Below, one piece after another: positions 26,525-33,332 of a stretch of DNA of 43,655 nucleotides. This DNA comes from an uncultured Candidatus Poseidoniales archaeon (GTDB lineage: Archaea > Thermoplasmatota > Poseidoniia > Poseidoniales > Poseidoniaceae): the NCBI GenBank assembly GCA_905182125.1, contig CAJJAV010000021.1, forward strand, positions 1 to 43,655, given 5' to 3'. The position numbers and the translations under genes were made by a program. The notes under the pieces were generated by a model. The model saw only the letters and a list, made by a program, of their open reading frames with translations, had not been told where the DNA came from and made no database searches. Position 1 is the first letter of the stretch. Each line of letters starts with the position of its first letter.

Positions 26525-27589
26525 TCACATTGTGTACCTGAGCAAAGCCACTGCTCCACCAATGCCAACCAGTTGTTGACCGGCATCATGGTCGACTGAA
26601 CACTGAACCATCACCGCTCCAATATCTGCTAAACCTTCAGCCCAAGAAGCCCAAGGCCGCCCGTTGATGGTTTGAGTTTCGTCGCGTAGCAAGTCAGCAG
26701 TGATCAGCAGCGTCTCAATTGCTCCTTCTTTCATTGCCAAATCTAAGGCGTGGTGGCCATAGGCAACAGCTCCGTTGGTCGGCAACCGTGTCCAAGCCTC
26801 TTCGATGAGAGCCGTTTCTTTTGTGATCGCGTATTCGCTCAACAAATCACCAGCGAGGCCATCACGGAGCAACTCGTTCGCACCAGCTCGCCCAGCCATG
26901 GAGGTTGCAATTGATTTCATGAAACGTGCGTCACCTGCTGCCTTCATGTCATCGAGAAGGACTTCTCGTGCATGGCCTGGCCCACATAAGAGCAAGGGGG
27001 TGCTTTCATCGAGCGTGGCTCTGACAGCTTTGACCACATTGGAGCGGAACGCTGCCCCAATGCCTGATGATTGTTTCAGATCCCCCCGCTTTCCACCACC
27101 ACGCATTGTCCAAGTGGCCCCTTCGCGAAGCCCTCGCGGCGTGATGTAAAACAAAACAATCTCGTCCATTTCCACCATTGCCAAAGCGATGTTGATCTGG
27201 TTAGCAGCTTTTTCTGCTTGTCGCAGCAGGTCCCAATCACTGTCGGAAAAGGGATGCGGGGCCGATATTTCGACCTCGTCCCTGACTTCCACCACGTGCG
27301 TGTGATGCAAACCGACATCGAAATGAGCTTCTTCGATGACACCATGGATTCGGAGGTTTTCGCTAAAGGGTTGATACTCAGTTGAACTTATCTTCAAACG
27401 AATCCACATTTTCTTTCGCTCAGCGGCTTTCGCTCGGCCACCTTCTTCACCTGTGGTTGTTTGGTCACGGCGTTCTCCGAGCATGCCAATCAGGAGGCCA
27501 GATCGTGCAAGGTGGGACAATGTCCACAAATCATCTTCTGACTCAATGCGTAAACGCCACAACATGGGTTCACGCTTGACTATTTTCAT
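26525..27589 (-). CDS. pelA: Pelota/Dom34 ribosome-rescue protein
   Basis: A 354-residue protein that recognises stalled ribosomes and, with aEF1A and ABCE1, splits them. The three Pelota domains are recognisable: an N-terminal Lsm-like beta domain (1-130) beginning MKIVKREPMLWRLRIESEDDL; a central domain (about 135-255) containing VEMDEIVLFYI, TLDESTPLLLCGPGHAREVLL and then SMAGRAGANELL; and a C-terminal eL30-like domain (about 260-350) with GAIETLLITADLL. The GGQ motif of true release factors is absent, as expected. Six bases separate it from the upstream formate-THF ligase stop on the same strand, indicating co-transcription. Confidence 0.93.
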   Translation of the reverse strand: MKIVKREPMLWRLRIESEDDLWTLSHLARSGLLIGMLGERRDQTTTGEEGGRAKAAERKKMWIRLKISSTEYQPFSENLRIHGVIEEAHFDVGLHHTHVVEVRDEVEISAPHPFSDSDWDLLRQAEKAANQINIALAMVEMDEIVLFYITPRGLREGATWTMRGGGKRGDLKQSSGIGAAFRSNVVKAVRATLDESTPLLLCGPGHAREVLLDDMKAAGDARFMKSIATSMAGRAGANELLRDGLAGDLLSEYAITKETALIEEAWTRLPTNGAVAYGHHALDLAMKEGAIETLLITADLLRDETQTINGRPWASWAEGLADIGAVMVQCSVDHDAGQQLVGIGGAVALLRYTM

Positions 27590-27595
27590 TCAGGT

Positions 27596-29311
27596 TCACC
27601 CAAATACGCCAGTGAGTTGACCATTCTCATCCATGTCCATGTCAGCCGCAGCAGGTCGCTTTGGTAGACCAGGCATGGTCATCATGTTTCCAAGAATTGC
27701 TACGATGAACCCGGCGCCAGCATTGAGTCTGAATTCCTGGACCGGTATTGTGAACCCGACAGGTGCACCCAAAAGTCCGGCATCGTGGGAAAAAGAATAC
27801 TGTGTCTTTGCCATGCACACTGGAAGGTGGCCGTAACCCCAAGACTCAATTGCAGCCAATTGCTTTTGGGCTTTCAAATCGACAATCACGTCATCAGCTT
27901 TGTACATCCGCTTGGCAATAGCATTGACCTTCTCCATCACGGGTGCATCAGTGGTAAAGAGTGGCGTGAAAGGTCGTCCTGCTGCTACATGCTCTTGAAT
28001 TGCCGAAACAACAGCTCGAGCCAAAGGTTCGCCTCCAGCCCCTCCATTCGCATGGACCTCTGTCATGGTCACGGCATGTGCACCACTGGCTCGTGCTGCA
28101 GCGGTAAGTGCTTCCAGTTCACCATCGGTATCTGCAGTAAATCTGTTGATTGATACAATAACAGGCATGCCAAAGCCTGCCATGTTGCGAATGTGACGGT
28201 CCAAGTTCCCCTGTGCCCCATGGGTGACTGCTTCGATGTTTTCCGCATCCAATTCCTCTCGAGATGGCCGATAGCCACCACGGCTTCCGAAAGCTCCACC
28301 ATGAAGTTTCATAGAACGAACTGTGACGTTCATGACGACACAATCTGGTGCTTTTCCTGAATTTGCTGCCTTGATGTGCATGAACTTCTCAGCACCCATA
28401 TCAGATCCAAAACCTGCCTCAGTGACCACAATATCTGCTGCTCCAAGTGCCAATCTGTCGGCTATGATGCTTGAGTTCCCATGAGCAATGTTGGCAAATG
28501 GTCCCCCGTGAATAAAGGCAGGATTTCCCTCAAGGGTTTGCACCAAGTTCGGTAGGAAGGCGTTCCTGAGCAACAAGGCCATTGCGCCAGCCGCTTCGAT
28601 TTCGTCTGCCTTTACCGGACGACCTTCCATTGATTGGCCGACGACAATTTCACCGAGTCGTGTTCGCAAATCAGCGTAGTCTTTTGCCAAAACGAGGATG
28701 GCCATCACTTCGCTGGCTGCGGTGATATCAAAGCGATCTTGGCGTGGATGACCATTGGCAGGTCCTCCGAGGCCAACAGTGATGTTTCTCAAGGCTCGAT
28801 CATTCATGTCGATGACCCGAGGCCAGAAGATTCTGGTTGGATCGAGTTTTGTGGCATTTCCGTGTTTGATGTGGTTGTCGACAAGGGCTGAGAGAAGGTT
28901 ATGCGCAGAGGTGACAGCGTGTAAATCACCGGTGAAGTGCAGGTTGATGTCTTCCATGGGAAGCACTTGCGACTGGCCACCGCCCGCTGCTCCTCCCTTG
29001 ATGCCGAACACCGGTCCCATCGATGGTTCTCGAATGACACAGGTTGCAGATTGGCCGATGGCACACAAGGCCTGAGTCAGTCCGATCGTGGTCACGGTTT
29101 TCCCTTCACCAAATGGTGTGGGGTTGACCGATGTCACCAATACGAGGCTTCCCTGCGGTCGTGAAAAGCGCTCACTGAGGGCTTCCCATGTGATTTTTGC
29201 CATACCTCGGCCCATGGGTAACAACTCATGGCTGGAGATGCCTAATTTCCACGCAATGGTTTCAATTGGCTCCAGGGTTGCCGCTCGTGCAATTTCTAAA
29301 TCACTTGCCAT
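27596..29311 (-). CDS. fhs: Formate--tetrahydrofolate ligase
   Basis: A 571-residue cytosolic enzyme making 10-formyl-THF from formate, THF and ATP for one-carbon metabolism. The P-loop PTPFGEGKTVTT starts at about 64. Other family hallmarks are GGAAGGGQSQVLPMEDINLHFTGD, the PSMGPVFGIKGG segment, EAGFGSDMGAEKF and the C-terminal MTMPGLPKRPAA. Length is normal for the family (about 555-560) with a small extension. The enzyme is widespread in bacteria and patchy in archaea, so an old transfer is plausible, but nothing in the local sequence shows a recent one. It is followed within 6 bases by pelA and lies 96 bases downstream of the flotillin gene. Confidence 0.95.
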   Translation of the reverse strand: MASDLEIARAATLEPIETIAWKLGISSHELLPMGRGMAKITWEALSERFSRPQGSLVLVTSVNPTPFGEGKTVTTIGLTQALCAIGQSATCVIREPSMGPVFGIKGGAAGGGQSQVLPMEDINLHFTGDLHAVTSAHNLLSALVDNHIKHGNATKLDPTRIFWPRVIDMNDRALRNITVGLGGPANGHPRQDRFDITAASEVMAILVLAKDYADLRTRLGEIVVGQSMEGRPVKADEIEAAGAMALLLRNAFLPNLVQTLEGNPAFIHGGPFANIAHGNSSIIADRLALGAADIVVTEAGFGSDMGAEKFMHIKAANSGKAPDCVVMNVTVRSMKLHGGAFGSRGGYRPSREELDAENIEAVTHGAQGNLDRHIRNMAGFGMPVIVSINRFTADTDGELEALTAAARASGAHAVTMTEVHANGGAGGEPLARAVVSAIQEHVAAGRPFTPLFTTDAPVMEKVNAIAKRMYKADDVIVDLKAQKQLAAIESWGYGHLPVCMAKTQYSFSHDAGLLGAPVGFTIPVQEFRLNAGAGFIVAILGNMMTMPGLPKRPAAADMDMDENGQLTGVFG

Positions 29312-29407
29312 GGACCTTGGTCCGTGTCGTTTTGGCTTTCAATCCCTCGGCTCTAAAGAACTCAGTGACTGCGGTTTGATGACCCATTCAGGTCTGCCGG
29401 AGTCAAC

Positions 29408-30799
29408 TCAATCTTCTTTGAGTTCGCCGAGGTATGTTGGCAACTCGATTCCTGCCATCTTTGCCACATCGTGGACGGGTGGTAGGCTTTGCATCAGTGA
29501 GGAGATGAAGTTGGAGGTTGATCCACCTTCTCCATTGCTGCCACCGTTGCCGGAATCCCAGACGGTGATCTTGTCGATCTTGAGGTTGGAAATTGCTTCA
29601 GTCTGTCGAGCAACCAATTCTTCGATCTTCTCGACCATGAGGAGGGTAGCAGCGGCTTTTGCATCGCCACCAGCGCTTGCAACCAATTGAGCGTATCCAG
29701 TTGCTTTTGCTTCAAGAACTGCTTGGGTACCTTCTGCTTCTGCTTTGTAGCGAGCAAGGGTAGCGTCAGCTTGCCCTCGAGCAATACGGCGTTGGCGTTC
29801 TGCCTCGGCTTCTGCAGCAATCTCGACGGTCTTCTTCGAAACTTCTTCTCGTACGACTTCAAGAGCACGCAATCGCTCGCCTTCAAGTTCGTATTGAGCG
29901 CTTTCAATTTCCTTTTGGGCAACACGTTGAGCGACTTCGGCCCGCTTACGAGCGTCAGCCTGCTTGACCAGTAAGTCGGCTTCAAAGTCAGCGATTTCAG
30001 CAGCAGCAACGTTCTCACCCTGCTTACCCATTGCTTCTTGTTGCATCACGAAAATACGTCGGTTAACTTCTGCTTCCTTCTGACCTTTCGCGGATTCAGC
30101 AGCGTTTTGAGCCACACCGACTTCACGTTGACGGTCTGCTTCAGCACGACCCAATTCACCACTGGAACGGGCAATTGCGGTCTCGACCATTGCTTCGTTG
30201 ACTGCGGTTTCGGCAGCTTTGGTACCGATCGACTCGATGTATTCACGCTCGTCTGTGATGTCAACAACGTTAACGTTAATCAGGTACAATCCGACTTTGT
30301 GCAGTTCTGTGTCGACGTTGGTGAACACGATGCGAAGGAAGGAATCACGGTCTTGGTTAATCTGCTCGATGGTGAGTGAGGCAACGGTCAGACGAAGTTG
30401 ACCAAAGATGATGTCTTCTGCAAGCTTTTCGATGTCAGCGGGAGGCAATCCGAGCAAGCGAGTTGCGGCGTTGTTCATGATCGATGGCTCTGTTGAGATA
30501 CCGATTGTGAACGACGAAGGGACGTTGATGCGGATGTTTTGCTTTGACAGTGCGTGCTTTAGAGAGATGGCGATGGTCATTGGGCGCAATGAAAGGTAGG
30601 CGTAATGTTGGATCAATGGCCACACAATCTTACCACCACCGTGGATACATTCTGCTGATTGTTTATTCTTCACGTTACCATAGACAACCAAGATTTGGTC
30701 GGATGGTGCTAGTTTGTAGCGGCTTGTTGCTACGTACAAAGTTACGACGAGCGCAAATACGAAAAGAAAGAGTCCGATGAGTAAAAGTTCGCCTGCCAT
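29408..30799 (-). CDS. Flotillin/SPFH-domain membrane protein
   Basis: A 463-residue protein: a transmembrane or hairpin segment (about 3-25), an SPFH domain (about 27-215) with the flotillin-like opening YKLAPSDQILVVYGNV, then a long Ala/Glu/Arg-rich coiled coil (about 215-400) with repeated AEA patterns, a short hydrophobic region (KATGYAQLVASAGGDAKAAATLL), and a Gly/Ser-rich tail. Flotillins form oligomeric cages on membranes and organise protein or lipid microdomains. Upstream in the same direction is an NfeD-like protein (gap 60 bases), the standard flotillin partner in bacteria, supporting the assignment. A GGGGAGG stretch lies in the gap upstream of the start. Confidence 0.92.
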   Translation of the reverse strand: MAGELLLIGLFLFVFALVVTLYVATSRYKLAPSDQILVVYGNVKNKQSAECIHGGGKIVWPLIQHYAYLSLRPMTIAISLKHALSKQNIRINVPSSFTIGISTEPSIMNNAATRLLGLPPADIEKLAEDIIFGQLRLTVASLTIEQINQDRDSFLRIVFTNVDTELHKVGLYLINVNVVDITDEREYIESIGTKAAETAVNEAMVETAIARSSGELGRAEADRQREVGVAQNAAESAKGQKEAEVNRRIFVMQQEAMGKQGENVAAAEIADFEADLLVKQADARKRAEVAQRVAQKEIESAQYELEGERLRALEVVREEVSKKTVEIAAEAEAERQRRIARGQADATLARYKAEAEGTQAVLEAKATGYAQLVASAGGDAKAAATLLMVEKIEELVARQTEAISNLKIDKITVWDSGNGGSNGEGGSTSNFISSLMQSLPPVHDVAKMAGIELPTYLGELKED

Positions 30800-30859
30800 G
30801 TTCTTTGACTAACGCCTCCCCTTATGAGGGTTGACCCGTTGCGATTTCAACTCAAGAAC

Positions 30860-31513
30860 TCACTTCTCGCTCGTAAGAGCATCAGGTGACTTCCATTCGG
30901 CTGAACCTTCCTTGAGGTTCAATTCCTGTACGATGAGGGTTTCGCCAATGGTGCGGATCACTTCAACGAATTTTCCGGTCTTGAGTGTTTCCTTCTCGTC
31001 TTCAAGAACAGCAGTGCATGTTCGCAAGGCGCCTTGAAACTCGACTTGGACTTGACCAGTCTCCCCCGGAAGGATGGTCATGTAGACTTGGCCCTGAGCC
31101 CCGATTGCCTGCGAGTGTTGAACTGTTGCATCAACTTCGAGACCTTTCATCATTTGAAACACCTTTCCAATGAGCCACATGGAAGAAACACCTGCGGCTG
31201 TTCCTGCAAGAATAGCTACGACTGGAAGGCCACCGCTTTGTGAGACTGCGAGTCCAAATATGCCAAACATCATGACGAAACTTAGGATCCCCTGAAGGGT
31301 CAGCATGTGGAAAATCCCTTCAGCACCGATGTCAAAGTCTGCATCAAATCCGACGATCTCCATTGCACCATCTGCAGCCCCGCCGACCAAAATCAGCAAG
31401 AAGTAAATCATGAACAGGAAGGTTCCGACAATCGCCATTGCGGCGAAGAGGTAATCGACACCAGAAATTTCGCCTAAGCCAAGAAATCCGAGGAGGTCGC
31501 CTATCAATCCCAT
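30860..31513 (-). CDS. NfeD/YuaF-like membrane protein, flotillin partner
   Basis: A 217-residue protein with about three to four transmembrane segments (23-45, 70-90, 93-113 are clearest) and a C-terminal soluble beta-barrel-like part (about 125-205) containing GAQGQVYMTILPGETGQVQVEF, typical of the OB-fold domain of NfeD2/YuaF proteins. These proteins are commonly encoded next to flotillins and help localise them. Located directly upstream of the flotillin gene on the same strand. The sequence between the second and third membrane segments contains DADFDIGAEG, seen in related YuaF-type proteins. Function beyond flotillin association is not known from the sequence. Confidence 0.78.
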   Translation of the reverse strand: MGLIGDLLGFLGLGEISGVDYLFAAMAIVGTFLFMIYFLLILVGGAADGAMEIVGFDADFDIGAEGIFHMLTLQGILSFVMMFGIFGLAVSQSGGLPVVAILAGTAAGVSSMWLIGKVFQMMKGLEVDATVQHSQAIGAQGQVYMTILPGETGQVQVEFQGALRTCTAVLEDEKETLKTGKFVEVIRTIGETLIVQELNLKEGSAEWKSPDALTSEK

Positions 31514-31547
31514 TTTATCACTGGTCGCCTACACGAGGGGGACATCT

Positions 31548-31799
31548 TCAATCTTCGCCCGCATTCTTCACCTGAAGTGGGCGTATGTAGAGGAAGTAGT
31601 AGTGTCCATAGACGATTGGACCCAAAGAAAGTCCGACCATCACACCGACGCCCCAATCTGGTAACTTCAACGCCATCGCTAAAGCAAAAACAATCAGCAA
31701 GGCGAGGAGCATTGATGCTTTTTCAAGGATGATGAAAATGGGATTGGTGCCTTCATTGACTCGCTCTTTCATGACGAAGATGTCCATCAGTCCGGCCAT
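31548..31799 (-). CDS. Small two-helix membrane protein in flotillin cluster
   Basis: About 83 residues from the second of two closely spaced ATGs (31799); the first (31805) would add Met-His. The second is preferred because GAGGG lies 6 bases before it but abuts the first. Two membrane helices are visible (about 24-44 and 47-66), preceded by a charged segment MKERVNEGTNPIF and followed by a basic tail. No family recognised. It sits between the 117-aa membrane protein and the NfeD-like gene with gaps of 18 and 34 bases, so it is probably part of the flotillin operon. Confidence 0.7.
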   Translation of the reverse strand: MAGLMDIFVMKERVNEGTNPIFIILEKASMLLALLIVFALAMALKLPDWGVGVMVGLSLGPIVYGHYYFLYIRPLQVKNAGED

Positions 31800-31817
31800 G
31801 TGCATCCCTCTCTATGC

Positions 31818-32171
31818 TCAGAAGATGAGATCAGACCACGTCAATTCGCTCAGGACCACGACAAAAATGTAGATGACGGCCATGAAAATCACTGGATGTC
31901 GGCCGCTTTGGGCTGCAAGTGGGTCCACGCCTTCGCGATTGAAGGATTCATTGAGTTCATACGATCCGCTCATGGCTGTTTCCTTGACGTTCTTTTTGGA
32001 TTGGTAGACTAAAAAGGCGGTTGTCGAGATGACAACGGCCATGCTTGCACCAACCATATTGGACAAAGCAGCTTGGAATTCAAACCACATTGAGGCGGTA
32101 AGATACAACCCAAAAACACCCGTTATCATGGAGATGAGACCTGCCTTTGCGTCCGTTGAAGTTGCTTCCAT
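31818..32171 (-). CDS. Small membrane protein, first gene of flotillin cluster
   Basis: A 117-residue protein with three predicted membrane helices: about 11-29, 37-57 and a C-terminal one near 94-112 that ends in a short polar tail. The loop between the second and third helices is polar and charged (YQSKKNVKETAMSGSYELNESFNREGVD). No recognised family. As the first gene of the minus-strand run it probably starts the flotillin/NfeD transcript; its start lies 94 bases from the divergent shikimate dehydrogenase-like gene. Confidence 0.68.
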   Translation of the reverse strand: MEATSTDAKAGLISMITGVFGLYLTASMWFEFQAALSNMVGASMAVVISTTAFLVYQSKKNVKETAMSGSYELNESFNREGVDPLAAQSGRHPVIFMAVIYIFVVVLSELTWSDLIF

Positions 32172-32265
32172 GGCAGGTGTTGAGCCCTCCTCCCTTTTGA
32201 AATCTATCCCGTTGTGCTATGTCTTTGAGCGAGAGGTTGAAATCCTATCCACGCTTGTTGATGCT

Positions 32266-33282
32266 ATGGGTGAGGTAAGGTTTGCAATAGCAGGCGACCC
32301 CGTGGCCCATTCACTTTCACCTTTGCTTCTTGGTTTGGTCCACGCACACCTCCTCAGTCTGTTAGGCAAAAAAGAAGTGAATCTCAAAATTAAATCTCTT
32401 AATTTAGTGCCAAGCACCACCATTGAAGGTGCACTGGCTTGGGGGTACGCCGGGGCTGTCCCGTCAGCACCAGATTGGGAGTATACGCAAGCCCCATTTG
32501 GGAAATTCCGCACCACTACGCTGATGCAAAAAGCAATTGATGCAGGCATGTCCATCGAGGATTCTGAAGAACGCTTTGAACCAGTGGATGATCAAGATTT
32601 CACCTTTGAAGCACAGGGCCTCGATGCACACCCCCAACCCACACTCCCAACTGGATTCTTGGGGGCCGAGATATGGGTCAACCTCACCTCTCCCTTGAAG
32701 CACCAACTCTCGAGCGATGCAGTTTCCGCCATCGATGCCTCGATGGAAAATCAATGTGTCAATGCCCTCCGTTGGGACGGTCAAGGCTGGTGGTGCGCTG
32801 GTCTTGATGGGGCTGGCGCGGTTGCATTAGCACAACATTTCGGCATCACATTCGATGAAGCACCCGTTCTCTCATTGTGCGGAGGTGGGGGCGCTGCACG
32901 GTCTGTGGCCGCATCATGGTTGGATGCAGGAGGGGCTGTCCATGCTGCGAACTCCCGCCGAACACTGCCTGAAGATTTGCTGTTACGATGCATTGGTCCA
33001 GCCAATGAGGCTGTCTTTGGTCTGAATTTTGATTCCGAACTGAACGCTGCCAAAGCTCCTATCGTGGTCAATGCTACCTACCGGCCCTTGACAGGCGATC
33101 TTGATTCGATGATGGCTTCAATGGTTGACGGTGAACTTAACGGGCGCTGGTTGCTTGTAGCTCAGCATCTTGCTTGCTGGGAAACGCTGTGGGCGCCTCA
33201 TCTGGAAGATTTTCTCCCATCGATCGATCTTTTACTCACCCGACTAATTCATGCTGAAGCTCACCTTCAACACTATGCATGA
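32266..33282 (+). CDS. aroE: Shikimate dehydrogenase-like protein with insert
   Basis: 338 residues from the ATG at 32266; longer in-frame starts would overlap the divergent membrane-protein gene. AroE reduces 3-dehydroshikimate with NADPH in aromatic amino-acid synthesis. Supporting motifs: FAIAGDPVAHSLSP with the substrate Ser pair at 16-18, VNLTSPLKH with the catalytic Lys145, GLDGAGAV (Asp181, usually in NTDGxG), and the nucleotide-binding LCGGGGAARSVAASWL near 204-219. The family is usually about 270 residues; here about 60 extra residues (65-130) separate the first strands from the catalytic Lys, and the NTD motif reads GLD. It is probably active, but substrate or cofactor preference may differ. 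Confidence 0.78.
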   Translation: MGEVRFAIAGDPVAHSLSPLLLGLVHAHLLSLLGKKEVNLKIKSLNLVPSTTIEGALAWGYAGAVPSAPDWEYTQAPFGKFRTTTLMQKAIDAGMSIEDSEERFEPVDDQDFTFEAQGLDAHPQPTLPTGFLGAEIWVNLTSPLKHQLSSDAVSAIDASMENQCVNALRWDGQGWWCAGLDGAGAVALAQHFGITFDEAPVLSLCGGGGAARSVAASWLDAGGAVHAANSRRTLPEDLLLRCIGPANEAVFGLNFDSELNAAKAPIVVNATYRPLTGDLDSMMASMVDGELNGRWLLVAQHLACWETLWAPHLEDFLPSIDLLLTRLIHAEAHLQHYA

Positions 33283-33332
33283 TAGAAAAAAACTGATATC
33301 ATCGCGAACAGAGGCATGGGGGAGGCGAGTCA

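Noticed and set aside
32029-32265. Upstream extension of the shikimate dehydrogenase frame
   Set aside because: It would overlap the divergent small membrane protein by over 140 bases and the family N-terminus fits the ATG at 32266.
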